Assembly: GCF_021462265.1 (NCBI RefSeq)
Contig: NZ_JAJONF010000050.1
Location: forward strand, 1-64,000
Direction: 5' to 3'
Origin: Streptomyces shenzhenensis
GTDB taxonomy: Bacteria > Actinomycetota > Actinomycetes > Streptomycetales > Streptomycetaceae
Length of the DNA: 64,000 nucleotides
A program made the position numbers and the translations under genes. Of the stretch, positions 1 through 8,448 are shown in pieces. Within the stretch, counting starts at the first letter, position 1. The number at the start of each line of letters is the position of its first letter. The notes beneath the pieces are model-generated. The model searched no databases, was not told the origin of the DNA, and saw only the letters and a program-made list of their open reading frames with translations.

Positions 1-24
1 GTCCACGACGGCCGGGGCGCACGC

Positions 25-53
25 GGGTGCCCGACGGGTCCCGCCGGGCACCC
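25..53. terminator. Hairpin terminator
   Basis: A 9-bp inverted repeat (25-33 with 45-53) encloses an inner CGGG/CCCG pair, so nearly the whole 29 bases can fold into one GC-rich stem. It lies about 20 bases beyond the stop of the minus-strand LAXTG gene and probably terminates it. There is no U-tract, which is usual for Streptomyces. Confidence 0.6.
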
Positions 54-70
54 GACGGGACCCCGAGGGG

Positions 71-1018
71 TCAGGCGCGGGTCGTCCTGCGGCGCCGGGT
101 CGCGACGACGATCGCGCCGCCACCGGCCAGCAGCAGGGCCGCGCCGCCGGCGATGTAACCGGTGCTGGAGCTGGCGCCGGTGTGCGCGAGGTCGCCGCCA
201 CCGCCGGAGTTCGTGCTGGGGGCCGACGCCGGGGAGGTCGTCGACTTGGAGGGGGTGGGCGACGCGTCGGCCGTGGCGGTCACCGTGCTCTCCGAGGGCG
301 CCGGGGTGGTGGTCTCCGCGGCCGGCGGGGTGGACGCCTCGGCCGGGGTCGACTCCGAGGCGGAGGGCGACGGGGACGGCGAGGACGACTCGGTCGCCGA
401 GCAGTCCTTCGTACCGCCGTTCCAGGACGCGATCAGCTTGTCCTTGATGACCGGGTGGTCCGGGCCGGCCGGCAGGTCACCGTGGTCGAAGCCGTCTTTC
501 GCGTCCTTGTTCCCGTCGAACTTCGTCGCGCCCCGGTAGAGGTCGATCTGCGCGAAGCAGCCGGCGTCCGGGACCGCGATGTCGAGGGAGTCGGTCTGGC
601 CCTGCTTGACCGTCACCGAGTCGAAGTCGACGAAGATCTGCAGGCCCGAGGTGGCGAAGGACGAGCCGTGGGCGATGTAGGAGGCGAGCGACGCGGTGCA
701 GGAAGCGGCGTCGGCGGCGGCGCGGACCTTGATGTGGACCTTGCCGTCGTCGGTGACCTTCAGGTTCTGGTCGTCGACCTTCACGGAGTCGAAGAAGTCC
801 GAGCCGTCGATCGAGAACTGGCACTTGTCGGTGCCGGTCTCCGTGCCGGCGCCGGTGCCGGGGCTGTAGTGGCCGCCCGACTTCCAGCCGTCACCGCCGG
901 GGGTGCCGTGCGCCCACGCGCCGGACGCGCCGGCGACGGAGGCGGCACACAGGGCGAACGACGCGACGCCCGTCCCCAGCAGGCGACGCGCGGTGACATG
1001 TCTGGCTATGGAAGACAT
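71..1018 (-). CDS. LAXTG-anchored cell-wall surface protein
   Basis: A secreted protein of about 315 residues predicted to be covalently anchored to peptidoglycan by a class E sortase. The start chosen gives MSSIARHVTARRLLGTG followed by a hydrophobic stretch ending SGAWAHG, a good Sec signal peptide; the frame stays open further upstream, but that extension has no signal-peptide character. The middle holds a globular Asp-rich domain with four Cys, which I do not recognise. It is followed by a Ser/Pro/Thr/Glu-rich wall-spanning stalk, then LAHTG, a hydrophobic segment and a terminal RRRRTTRA tail. The LAxTG-hydrophobic-basic order is the class E sorting signal. The ligand or role of the exposed domain is unknown. 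No sortase gene is nearby. Confidence 0.85.
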   Translation of the reverse strand: MSSIARHVTARRLLGTGVASFALCAASVAGASGAWAHGTPGGDGWKSGGHYSPGTGAGTETGTDKCQFSIDGSDFFDSVKVDDQNLKVTDDGKVHIKVRAAADAASCTASLASYIAHGSSFATSGLQIFVDFDSVTVKQGQTDSLDIAVPDAGCFAQIDLYRGATKFDGNKDAKDGFDHGDLPAGPDHPVIKDKLIASWNGGTKDCSATESSSPSPSPSASESTPAEASTPPAAETTTPAPSESTVTATADASPTPSKSTTSPASAPSTNSGGGGDLAHTGASSSTGYIAGGAALLLAGGGAIVVATRRRRTTRA

Positions 1019-1154
1019 GGATATCCCATCCGTGGGGTGCTCATCTCTCGCCGCCCGGTGATGCCCGTGGCGAGCAGCGGGCGGGCGGTGGAAAGGCAGC
1101 GGAAAGCGAAGAAACACCGGGCCCGTTGGTCACATGCGCCACAGTGTGCGGCCC

Positions 1155-1184
1155 ATGGTGGTTGGCCTTGCCGAACCCTGTCAA
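1155..1184 (-). promoter_or_regulatory. Candidate vegetative promoter for the LAXTG gene
   Basis: Read on the minus strand, a perfect TTGACA (1179-1184) is followed after 18 bases by CACCAT (1155-1160). The -35 is excellent and the -10 is weak. It would give a leader of about 130 bases for the gene starting at 1018. The rest of the gap 1019-1354 holds no gene I can support. Confidence 0.4.
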
Positions 1185-1291
1185 CCTGCCTTGGAGCAGG
1201 GCTTGTTCGGGGATCATCACAACTCCCTCACACAGGGAACGATCCGCTCCGGGCGGTGTGAAGTTTCGCTTTCTCGGCAATATGGACAGAA

Positions 1292-1349
1292 TTCCTTTCG
1301 GTGTTTCTCCGTCCGATCGGCGGCTGTCCGTCCGAAAGTCCGAAAGGAA
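1292..1349 (+). promoter_or_regulatory. RBS-sequestering inverted repeat before the GH13 gene
   Basis: TTCCTTTCGG (1292-1301) is the exact reverse complement of CCGAAAGGAA (1340-1349), separated by 38 bases. The right arm contains the Shine-Dalgarno sequence of the GH13 gene (AAAGGA, start codon GTG at 1355), so in RNA the stem would mask the ribosome site. Pairing is seen directly; a regulatory role is inferred. Confidence 0.4.
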
Positions 1350-1354
1350 CGCGC

Positions 1355-3001
1355 GTGGTCGACCTCTCCTCCAGGAATCCCGACTGGTGGCGTCAGGCGG
1401 TGATCTACCAGGTGTATCCGCGCAGCTTCGCCGACGCGGACGGCGACGGGCTCGGTGACCTCAGGGGCATCACCGAGCGGCTCTCCCATCTGGTCGCGCT
1501 CGGCGTGGACGCCCTGTGGCTCAGCCCGTTCTACCCGTCGGAGCTCGCCGACGGCGGCTACGACGTCGCCGACCACCGGAACGTCGACCCGCGCCTGGGC
1601 ACCCTGGACGACTTCGACGCGATGGTCGCCGAGGCGCACCGGCTGGGCCTGAAGGTGATCGTGGACATCGTCCCGAACCACACCTCGCACCTGCACCTCT
1701 GGTTCCGGGAGGCGCTGCTGTCCGGCCCCGGCTCCGCGGCCCGGGAACGCTTCGTCTTCCGGCCCGGCCGCGGTGCGCACGGTGAACTCCCGCCCTCCGA
1801 CTGGCAGTCGGTGTTCGGCGGCAGCGCCTGGCGCCGGGTCCCGGACGGCGAGTGGTACCTGCATCTCTTCGCCCCCGAGCAGCCCGACCTGAACTGGGAG
1901 CACGAGGAGGTCCGCGCCGACTTCCGCGCCACCCTGCGCTTCTGGTCCGACCGGGGCGTGGACGGCTTCCGCGTCGACGTGGCGCACGCCCTGATGAAGG
2001 ACCTCGCCGAACCGCTGCGGGACGTGGCGGAGTTCGGCGCGGTCGGCGAGGAGGCGCTGGAGCGGGTCCCGCCCGGCACCCACCCCTACTGGGACCGTGA
2101 CGAGGTGCACGAGATCTACCGCGACTGGCGCAAGATCTTCGACAGTTACAGCCCGCCCCGCACCGCTGTCGCCGAGGCCTGGGTGCCGAACGCCAGGCGC
2201 ACCCTGTACGCCCGCCCGGACGGGCTCGGCCAGGCCTTCAACTTCGAGTACCTGCAGACCCCTTGGGACGCCGAGGCGCTCCGCGAGGTCATCACGGGAT
2301 CGCTCGCCGCCGCCCACGCGGCCGGCGCCTCGGCCACCTGGGTGCTCTCCAACCACGACGTCGTACGGCACGCCTCCCGGCTGATGCTCCCGCCGGGCAC
2401 GGACGAGAACGCCTGGCTGCTGTCCGGCGGCCGTACGCCGCCCGTCGACGACGCCCCCGGTCTCAGGCGGGCCCGCGCCGCCACCCTCCTCATGCTCGCG
2501 CTGCCCGGCTCGGCGTACGTCTACCAGGGCGAGGAACTCGGTCTGCCGGAGGCCGCCGGCCTGCCCGTCACCGTCCTCCAGGACCCGATCTGGGAGCAGA
2601 CCGGCCATGCCCGCAAGGGCCGCGACGGCTGCCGGGTGCCGCTGCCGTGGACGGCGGAGGGTCCGTCGTACGGCTTCGGGGCCGGCGGTTCCTGGCTGCC
2701 GCAGCCGGAGTGGTTCGGGTCGTACGCCGTCGAGGTCCAGGCCGGTACGGCGGGCTCCACCCTGGAGCTCTACCGCACCGCCCTGCGGCTGCGCCGCAAG
2801 CTGGTCGAGGGCGAGACGCTGACCTGGGCCGAGGCGCCCGCGGGAGCGCTGCACTTCGCCCGGACGGAGGGCTGGCGGTGTGTCACGAACGTGTCGGACG
2901 CGCCCGTGCCGCTGCCGCCGGGCGAGGTACTGCTGGCGAGCGTGCCGTTGCCGCACGACGGCACGCTGCCGTCCGACACCACGGTGTGGCTGGGCGCCTG
3001 A
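1355..3001 (+). CDS. GH13 alpha-glucosidase/alpha-amylase-family hydrolase
   Basis: A cytoplasmic enzyme of about 548 residues that hydrolyses alpha-glucosidic bonds in short maltodextrin-type substrates. The GTG start is preceded by AAAGGA at a good distance. All four GH13 regions are present in order: DIVPNH (region I), DGFRVDVAHA with the nucleophile Asp (II), AVAEAW with the acid/base Glu (III) and VLSNHD (IV). The N-terminal WWRQAVIYQVYPRSFAD segment is typical of alpha-glucosidases of the oligo-1,6-glucosidase/AglA type. There is no signal peptide. It stands alone with no sugar ABC transporter beside it, so the exact linkage specificity cannot be told from context. Confidence 0.9.
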   Translation: MVDLSSRNPDWWRQAVIYQVYPRSFADADGDGLGDLRGITERLSHLVALGVDALWLSPFYPSELADGGYDVADHRNVDPRLGTLDDFDAMVAEAHRLGLKVIVDIVPNHTSHLHLWFREALLSGPGSAARERFVFRPGRGAHGELPPSDWQSVFGGSAWRRVPDGEWYLHLFAPEQPDLNWEHEEVRADFRATLRFWSDRGVDGFRVDVAHALMKDLAEPLRDVAEFGAVGEEALERVPPGTHPYWDRDEVHEIYRDWRKIFDSYSPPRTAVAEAWVPNARRTLYARPDGLGQAFNFEYLQTPWDAEALREVITGSLAAAHAAGASATWVLSNHDVVRHASRLMLPPGTDENAWLLSGGRTPPVDDAPGLRRARAATLLMLALPGSAYVYQGEELGLPEAAGLPVTVLQDPIWEQTGHARKGRDGCRVPLPWTAEGPSYGFGAGGSWLPQPEWFGSYAVEVQAGTAGSTLELYRTALRLRRKLVEGETLTWAEAPAGALHFARTEGWRCVTNVSDAPVPLPPGEVLLASVPLPHDGTLPSDTTVWLGA

Positions 3002-3007
3002 CGCGAC

Positions 3008-3865
3008 TCAGCCGGCGGGGGCGGCGCCCGGGGTCACGTTCACCGCGGTGGTCTGGGTGCCGGTCCCGGTGCCTGTGCCGGTACCCGTTCCCGTCCCGGT
3101 GCCTGTGCCCGTACCGGTACCCGTCCCGCCGCCGTTCTCGCCCGGCAGCGCGGGCGGGCTGGTCGTGCTGTTGACCGGCGGGGTGAGGACGACCTGGGGC
3201 TGGCCCGCGGCCGGGGGCGGCGGGGTCAGGTCGGTGGCGGGCAGCTTCGGCGCGGTCGTCTCCTGGAAGAGGACCGAGGGGAAGTCGACCAGGCCGGTCT
3301 GCTCCATCACCGTGATGTGGTCGAGGACCGTGGCGTTGGCCTGGTCGGCCAGGATCCGCACCAGGGTGTTCTGGGTCGTCGAGCGGATCTTCGCGATCGT
3401 GTTGAAGATCGAACCGTGCGTCACCCGCAGGATGTTGGCGAAGTCGGTGTCGAACTTCTTGCCGCTGTCCGCGGACAGGGTGTTGACGAACCCCTGCTGC
3501 TGCGGGGAGGCCTGGTCCGGGATGGCGATGTTGAGCATCGGCGCGATCTTGCGGCAGGTGGCGTCGAGCGCCGCGTGGCCGTCGATCAGGTGCTTGCTCG
3601 CCGTGATGACCGCCGGGGACTGGCCCTTCTTCAGACCGAGCTGGCCCACGGGGTACTCCCACAGTCCGGCCGCCCGCACCTTCACCACGAAGTCCCGGTC
3701 GCCCTCGGTCAGGGGCCCCCACTGGGTGTTGGCGATGACGCGGGTGGCTGAACTGGAGGTGGTGTTCACGCCGAGCATGCTCGGGTAGGCGAGTGCCGCC
3801 AGAGTGAAGCTCAGGGCTCCGCCCACAAGGAGCGTTCCCGTCGCGTTCCGCGAAAAGCGCACCAA
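3008..3865 (-). CDS. DUF4142 secreted protein with Gly-Thr repeat tail
   Basis: A protein of 285 residues. Residues 1-27 form an N-terminal hydrophobic signal or anchor. A DUF4142 domain (ferritin-like four-helix, roughly residues 45-190) contains the family-typical DRDFVVKVRAAGLWE start. The C-terminus is Pro/Thr/Gly-rich and carries a long alternating Gly-Thr run encoded by tandem hexanucleotides at about 3050-3125. DUF4142 proteins are widespread secreted proteins of unknown biochemical role. The gene is convergent with the GH13 gene and only six bases separate the two stops. The Gly-Thr run is likely to vary in length between strains. Confidence 0.85.
   Translation of the reverse strand: MVRFSRNATGTLLVGGALSFTLAALAYPSMLGVNTTSSSATRVIANTQWGPLTEGDRDFVVKVRAAGLWEYPVGQLGLKKGQSPAVITASKHLIDGHAALDATCRKIAPMLNIAIPDQASPQQQGFVNTLSADSGKKFDTDFANILRVTHGSIFNTIAKIRSTTQNTLVRILADQANATVLDHITVMEQTGLVDFPSVLFQETTAPKLPATDLTPPPPAAGQPQVVLTPPVNSTTSPPALPGENGGGTGTGTGTGTGTGTGTGTGTGTGTQTTAVNVTPGAAPAG
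3050..3125 (-). repeat. Hexanucleotide coding microsatellite
   Basis: About twelve degenerate copies of a 6-bp unit (ggyacs on the coding strand) encode the Gly-Thr dipeptide run near the C-terminus of the DUF4142 protein. The unit is a multiple of three, so slippage would change length without frameshift. Confidence 0.75.
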
Positions 3866-4021
3866 TGCCTCCTGGCCGATCGGGGGTCCCGCGCGGGCGG
3901 GGTCGGTTCGCAGGGAAGTACGGAAGGGAGAGCGCCGGAAACCTTTTGATTTGGTAAAGAGCTTGTGAGGTCCGGTTCACCCCGGCGTGCCGACTTCCCA
4001 TGTCTTGGCCAGGAGAGGGTG

Positions 4022-4795
4022 ATGGTTTCCTCTGATCAGAGTGGTCATGACAAAGTCGCGGGCAGGCTTCGCCGCATGCCCCCACAGTCATCCCCCCGGG
4101 TCCCCCGGCTGCCAAACGGAGCGGCCCCGCGCGGCCCCGCCGCGCTCCCCGTCCTGCCCTACCGCAAGCCCACCAAGGGCCGCGACTACTGGGTGTTCGA
4201 CGACGTCCTGCCGGACGTGGACGCCGTACGGGAGCGGTGCCTGGCCAAGGACGACTGGGTCCGGGGCTACCCGTACACCTCGGAGACCTGGCCCGGTCTG
4301 CGCGCCATGCCCGGCCTGCAACCCGCCGAACTCGCCGTCGTGGAGGAGCTGGTGAGGAAGGCGACCGGGGCCGCGAGACTGTGGGTGCAGCAGGCGCCGG
4401 GCGGCGGCACGCTCAACCACAACTGTGTGCAGGTGGTCGGCGAGGGCGAGAGCGAGCCGCGGCCGCACACCGACTCGCGGGCACTGTGCCGGTACGCGGC
4501 GGTGCTGTACCTCAACCCCGGGGTGGCCAAGGACTGCGGCACCGCGTTCTACCGCCAGTCGCTGCCCGGCGGCCGGCTCGGCGGCAACATCGTGCAGGCC
4601 CCGCACAACAACCTCGTCGAGGCGCTCGGCACGCGGTTCGTCCCGGGCGACCACTTCGAGGAGGACGTCCGCGTCCCGCACAGGTACAACCGGCTGCTCC
4701 TCTACAACGCCAACCTGGTGCACAGCGCGACCGGTTACGCCGGCCGGACGCTGGAGGAGAAGCGGATGACGGCGGTGTTCTTCTGGATGGCGTGA
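4022..4795 (+). CDS. DUF6445 family protein, 2OG-Fe(II) oxygenase-like
   Basis: About 257 residues. An iron-binding triad of the 2-oxoglutarate oxygenase type can be proposed: His and Asp in EPRPHTDSRALCRY and a later His in YNANLVHSATGY, followed by Gly-Arg. Proteins of this family (DUF6445) resemble prolyl-4-hydroxylase folds, and the substrate is unknown. The start at ATG 4022 follows AGGAGAGGG closely; ATG 4076 (MPPQSS) is an alternative, and conservation probably begins near LPVLPYRKPTKGRDY. It is not obviously in an operon with its neighbours. Confidence 0.75.
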   Translation: MVSSDQSGHDKVAGRLRRMPPQSSPRVPRLPNGAAPRGPAALPVLPYRKPTKGRDYWVFDDVLPDVDAVRERCLAKDDWVRGYPYTSETWPGLRAMPGLQPAELAVVEELVRKATGAARLWVQQAPGGGTLNHNCVQVVGEGESEPRPHTDSRALCRYAAVLYLNPGVAKDCGTAFYRQSLPGGRLGGNIVQAPHNNLVEALGTRFVPGDHFEEDVRVPHRYNRLLLYNANLVHSATGYAGRTLEEKRMTAVFFWMA

Positions 4796-4935
4796 GCGGG
4801 CGTCTGTAACGGCGCGTGTGACACGACCACGACGGGCCCGTGACGGCGATCTCCGAACTTCCCTTCCAGGGGCCGCATCGAATGGGGTGTCCGGCAGAGA
4901 GCCGGGGAGACCGACCGCCACCACTGGGGGACCCC

Positions 4936-5682
4936 ATGTCGAAGCTTCGCAACCGTCGTACGAACGCCCGCCGTACCGCCCTCGCCACGACCGGCGCCGC
5001 CGCGCTGCTGGCCCTGCTGACCGCGTGCAACGGCACCGCGAGCGGTTCCGTCAGCGCCGACGGCGGTACGGCGGCCCCGGCCGCCGGCGACTCCACGGCG
5101 GCCGCCGGCTCGACGGGCGGCTCGGGCAGCGGTTCCTCCGGCAGCGGTTCCTCCAACGGGGGCTCCGCCAGCGGGGGCTCCTCCGGCACGGGCACCAGCT
5201 CGGGCTCGTCCGCCACCGGCGGTTCGTCGGCTTCCGGGGGCAGTTCCTCGGGCGGTTCCTCCGCCACCGGCTCGGTGGCCGCCTGCCAGGCCTCCCAGCT
5301 CGGCTACTCCTGGGCCGACCCGGGCAGCGGCACCGGCCAGCAGAAGCACGCGGTCGTGGCGTTCACCAACAAGAGCGGCCACTCCTGCACGATGTACGGC
5401 TTCCCGGGCGTCGACCTGGTCAACAGCGGTCAGCAGTGGTCGCTCCAGCGCACGAACGCCACCCCGCGGCGGGTCACCCTGGCGAGCGGCGCCTCCGCCA
5501 ACGTCACGATCACCTTCCTGGTGCCGGCGCAGGACGACTCCGCCACGTTCACGCCGACCACGGTCGTCGTCACCGCGCCGAACCAGCGCACGTCGTACGA
5601 CCTGCCCTGGCACGGCGGTGCCGTGGTGCTCCAGGACGGCGCCACCCACCCGGGCACGTACGTCGGCCCGGTCGGCGAGTGA
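4936..5682 (+). CDS. DUF4232 lipoprotein
   Basis: About 248 residues. The start ATG 4936 follows GGGGGA, and the N-terminus has basic residues and a hydrophobic stretch ending in the lipobox LLTAC, so the mature protein is lipid-anchored outside the membrane. A long Gly/Ser linker (about residues 45-112) leads to a C-terminal DUF4232 domain beginning ACQASQLGYSW, with two further Cys likely to form a disulphide. DUF4232 domains are common in actinobacterial lipoproteins and their function is not established. It appears monocistronic. Confidence 0.85.
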   Translation: MSKLRNRRTNARRTALATTGAAALLALLTACNGTASGSVSADGGTAAPAAGDSTAAAGSTGGSGSGSSGSGSSNGGSASGGSSGTGTSSGSSATGGSSASGGSSSGGSSATGSVAACQASQLGYSWADPGSGTGQQKHAVVAFTNKSGHSCTMYGFPGVDLVNSGQQWSLQRTNATPRRVTLASGASANVTITFLVPAQDDSATFTPTTVVVTAPNQRTSYDLPWHGGAVVLQDGATHPGTYVGPVGE

Positions 5683-5926
5683 CCGCGGGCCCCTCGGTTC
5701 ACTCCGCGGCGCGCGGGCGCGCAGCGGGCGGACGGCGGCCGGGCGGGCTCCGTGCGCGGCGTGCGCCGCAGCCACCTGTGACACCGGCTACGGGGGTGCC
5801 CCGGGACCCGGCGCCGGAGCGGCGCCGGGAAGACCGCGGGAGCACGGCACGGATCCGCTCGCCGTGGCGGCGCCCGCCCCCGGCCAGCGATAATCGCCCC
5901 ATGGCACCCTCCTCGGCGGCAGCCGC

Positions 5927-6595
5927 GTGAACGTCACCCACCTGCACCGCCGCCTGCTGCCCGATCTGCTGTCGGTCGGGGCCGGGTACCCCCTGGCGCT
6001 GACCGGCGACTACGCGGCCCAGGCGCACGGCCTGTTCGACCGCCCCGGCCGGACCGTGGACGCGGCCACGCAGAGCCCGGAGCCCCTGCGGGCCATCGCC
6101 GAGACGGTCGCGGCCGGCCTCCGGGAACGCGGCTGGCGTGTCGTCGTCCGCGAGACGGACCCCCTCTCCGCGCAGCTCATCGTCACCGAGGCGGTCTCGG
6201 AGGAGGACGCCGAGGTCAACCTCCTCAAGGAGGCCCTCTGGCACCCGCCGGTCCGGACCGGACTCGGCCTGGCCCTCGCCCTCGACGACGTGGTCGGCAT
6301 GCGCGTGTGGGCCCTGACGGACCGCGGCCTGCCCCGCGACCTCCTGATCGTGCACGCCGCCGCCGACCGCTGGACCCTCCCCGACCTCGAAGACCTCGGC
6401 CGCCGGCACGCCCGCGACACCTTCGACCTCACCGACCTGCAGTCCCGCCTCACCGGCACGGACTGGATCGACGACCGGGAGTTCGCCGCCTGCGGCCTGG
6501 ACGACGAGGCCGTCACCGCTCTGCGCCGGTGGGCCCAGTCCTGGGCGGACGACATCGCGGAACGCCTGATCGAGGCCCAGCCACCGCAGGACTGA
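5927..6595 (+). CDS. AbiEii/AbiGii-like nucleotidyltransferase-fold protein
   Basis: 222 residues from a GTG start with a poor ribosome site. The N-terminal part (YPLALTGDYAAQAHGL, followed by a beta strand with RTVDAATQ) resembles the start of the AbiEii/MNT fold, in which a GS-type motif and acidic residues bind nucleotide. Here the Gly-Ser and second Asp signature is degraded, so catalytic activity is doubtful. No antitoxin-like partner gene lies beside it, so a toxin role should not be assumed. The gap 5683-5926 holds nothing recognisable. Confidence 0.55.
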   Translation: MNVTHLHRRLLPDLLSVGAGYPLALTGDYAAQAHGLFDRPGRTVDAATQSPEPLRAIAETVAAGLRERGWRVVVRETDPLSAQLIVTEAVSEEDAEVNLLKEALWHPPVRTGLGLALALDDVVGMRVWALTDRGLPRDLLIVHAAADRWTLPDLEDLGRRHARDTFDLTDLQSRLTGTDWIDDREFAACGLDDEAVTALRRWAQSWADDIAERLIEAQPPQD

Positions 6596-6661
6596 CACCT
6601 GGCGGGGTGCGGTGAAGGGCCGCGCCGGCGTGCACGTGTGAAGTGGCGGGGCGCGCGGTAC

Positions 6662-6673
6662 GCACCTAGGTGC
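6662..6673. promoter_or_regulatory. Perfect 12-bp palindrome upstream of SDR
   Basis: GCACCTAGGTGC is perfectly self-complementary and sits 37 bases before the SDR start codon, a normal place for an operator. The regulator is unknown, and a chance 12-bp palindrome cannot be excluded. Confidence 0.3.
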
Positions 6674-6709
6674 AGGCGTGCCGTGCCGTGTCAGCCGTCG
6701 GGAGTCGTC

Positions 6710-7375
6710 GTGAGCAGTGTTGCCATCGTGGGGGCCGGGCCCGGGCTGGGAGCCGCTGTCGCCCGGCGGTTCGGGCGGGAAGGGTACGCGGTCGCGCTCC
6801 TGGCGCGGGACGGGGAGCGGCTCGCGGCGCTGGCCGGGGAGCTCGCCGGAGAAGGGGTGCGCGCTCGCGGGTACAGCGCCGACGTCAGGGATCCGCTCGC
6901 CCTCGCGGCGGCGCTGGCGCGGGCCGCCGAGGAACTCGGGACCGTCGAGGTCCTGCAGTACAGCCCCGTACCGCAGCGGGACTTCATGCGGCCCGTCCTG
7001 GAGACCACCCACGCGGACCTGCTCGGGCCGGTCGAGTTCTCGGTCTACGGGCCCGTCGCCGCCGTGCAGCAGGTGCTGCCGGGGATGCGGGAGCTGGGGC
7101 GGGGGACGATCCTGTTCGTCAACGGCGGTACGGCGGTCATCCCGCACCCGGACCGGGCCGGGACCTCCATCGCCTTCGCCGCCGAGAGCGCGTACGGGCA
7201 TCTGCTGCACGACCGGCTCGCGGGCGAGGGGATCCATGTGGCGCAGCTGGTCATTCCGGGGGCCATCGTGGCCGGGCACCCCCGCAAGGATCCCGCCGTG
7301 CTCGCCGACAGGCTGTGGGGGATGCACCGCGACCGGCACGGGTTCCGGCACTACGCCGACGACCTGGAGAGCTGA
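6710..7375 (+). CDS. Atypical short-chain dehydrogenase/reductase
   Basis: 221 residues from a GTG start five bases after GGAG. A clear Rossmann nucleotide-binding motif (GAGPGLG) is followed by ARDGERL and a Ser-Ala-Asp-Val strand end, as in NADP-binding SDRs. The active site is unusual: where YxxxK is expected the sequence reads SAYGHLLHD, so the Lys is replaced by Leu, and the catalytic Ser region reads FVNGGTAV. It may be an SDR with altered chemistry or a non-enzymatic nucleotide-binding protein. It stands alone between the AbiEii-like gene and the aquaporin gene. Confidence 0.8.
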   Translation: MSSVAIVGAGPGLGAAVARRFGREGYAVALLARDGERLAALAGELAGEGVRARGYSADVRDPLALAAALARAAEELGTVEVLQYSPVPQRDFMRPVLETTHADLLGPVEFSVYGPVAAVQQVLPGMRELGRGTILFVNGGTAVIPHPDRAGTSIAFAAESAYGHLLHDRLAGEGIHVAQLVIPGAIVAGHPRKDPAVLADRLWGMHRDRHGFRHYADDLES

Positions 7376-7385
7376 CGGCCTGCCC

Positions 7386-7431
7386 CGATATGCGCATAGG
7401 GGTCGATATGCGCATAGGGGTCGATCTGCGT
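7386..7431. promoter_or_regulatory. Tandem 18-bp repeats containing 10-bp palindromes
   Basis: An 18-bp unit occurs twice head to tail (7386-7403 and 7404-7421), with a degenerate third copy starting at 7422. Each full unit contains the perfect palindrome TATGCGCATA (7389-7398 and 7407-7416). The array sits about 80-120 bases before the aquaporin start and looks like a multi-site operator for a dimeric repressor or activator. Which regulator binds cannot be told; ArsR/SmtB-type sites are similarly AT-centred, but that is only a suggestion. Confidence 0.6.
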
Positions 7432-7509
7432 GAACATCATGTATGGGACAAAATGGTGTTGGCCTGATTGCTCCTCGAAGGGAGCCAGGGATGGCTAAGG
7501 GGGCCAGCG

Positions 7510-8445
7510 ATGGCTGTGGAAGTATCTCCTCTCCTCAAGCCCTCCAAGCTCAGAAGCCGTGGAGGCCTGCTCGGTGAGTGCCTGGCAGAGTTCCTGGGGA
7601 CGTTCGTCCTCGTTTCCTTCGGGTGCGGTGTCGTGGCGATGGCCGTCGCGGCGCTGCCCGGGTCCGGGCGCGCGGAGACGCCCACGACCATCTTCCTCGC
7701 CGCCGGTGACTGGCTCCTGATCGCCTGGGGCTGGGCCCTGGCCGTGACCTTCGGCATCTATGTGGCGGGCGGCGTCAGCGGCGCCCATCTGAACCCGGCG
7801 GTGACGCTGGCGTTCGCCGCGCGCCGCAAGTTCCCCTGGGTGAAGGTGGTGCCCTACTGGGTGTCCCAGGTGCTCGGCGCGCTCGCCGGAGCCGCCCTCG
7901 TCTACCTCGTCTACCGCGACGCGATCAACGCGTTCGACGCGGCCTCGAAGCCACCCAAGGTCGGCGGGCACACCGAGGCCACCTTCTCGATCTTCGCCAC
8001 CTTCCCGGCGCCGTACTTCCACGGTGGGACCTGGGGGCCGCTGATCGACCAGATCGTCGGTACGGCCTTCCTCGTCATGTTCGTCGTCGCGGTCATCGAC
8101 CTGCGCAACACGGCCGTGGGGTCCAACCTCGGCCCGTTCGTCATCGGCCTCGCCGTCGCGGCCATCGGCATGTCCTACGGCGCGAACGCCGGCTACGCCA
8201 TCAACCCCGCCCGCGACTTCGGACCGCGGCTGCTCACCTGGTTCGCCGGGTGGAAGAGCTACGCGTTCCCGGGGAACGGGGCGTGGTTCAGCGGGTACTG
8301 GTGGATCCCCATCGTCGGTCCGCTGGTCGGCGGCGTGATCGGGGTGCTGGTCTACGACCTGTTCATCGGCGACATCCTGCACGCGCGGCTCAAGCTGGGC
8401 GAGTTGCCGGAACCGGGCCGCACCCGCCCGACCGCCGACGGCTGA
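7510..8445 (+). CDS. MIP family channel, aquaglyceroporin (GlpF-like)
   Basis: A membrane channel of about 311 residues, probably passing glycerol and small neutral solutes. Both pore motifs are present: HLNPAVT in the first half and YAINPARDFGPR in the second. The Asp after NPAR is the residue that marks glycerol-conducting members. Six transmembrane segments can be placed. The loop between helices 3 and 4 is long and carries an unusual Pro/Lys-rich stretch before FSIFATFPAPYF. ATG 7510 is chosen over the TTG at 7468 because it follows AAGGGG. No glycerol kinase or dehydrogenase gene follows, so this is not the usual glpFKD operon. Confidence 0.85.
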   Translation: MAVEVSPLLKPSKLRSRGGLLGECLAEFLGTFVLVSFGCGVVAMAVAALPGSGRAETPTTIFLAAGDWLLIAWGWALAVTFGIYVAGGVSGAHLNPAVTLAFAARRKFPWVKVVPYWVSQVLGALAGAALVYLVYRDAINAFDAASKPPKVGGHTEATFSIFATFPAPYFHGGTWGPLIDQIVGTAFLVMFVVAVIDLRNTAVGSNLGPFVIGLAVAAIGMSYGANAGYAINPARDFGPRLLTWFAGWKSYAFPGNGAWFSGYWWIPIVGPLVGGVIGVLVYDLFIGDILHARLKLGELPEPGRTRPTADG

Positions 8446-8448
8446 CGG

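Noticed and set aside
5927..6595. Toxin-antitoxin or abortive infection system
   Set aside because: The AbiEii-like protein has a degraded nucleotide motif and no antitoxin-like neighbour.
7386..7431. Transposon end or attachment site
   Set aside because: No integrase, transposase or target-site duplication is nearby; the layout fits a promoter operator better.
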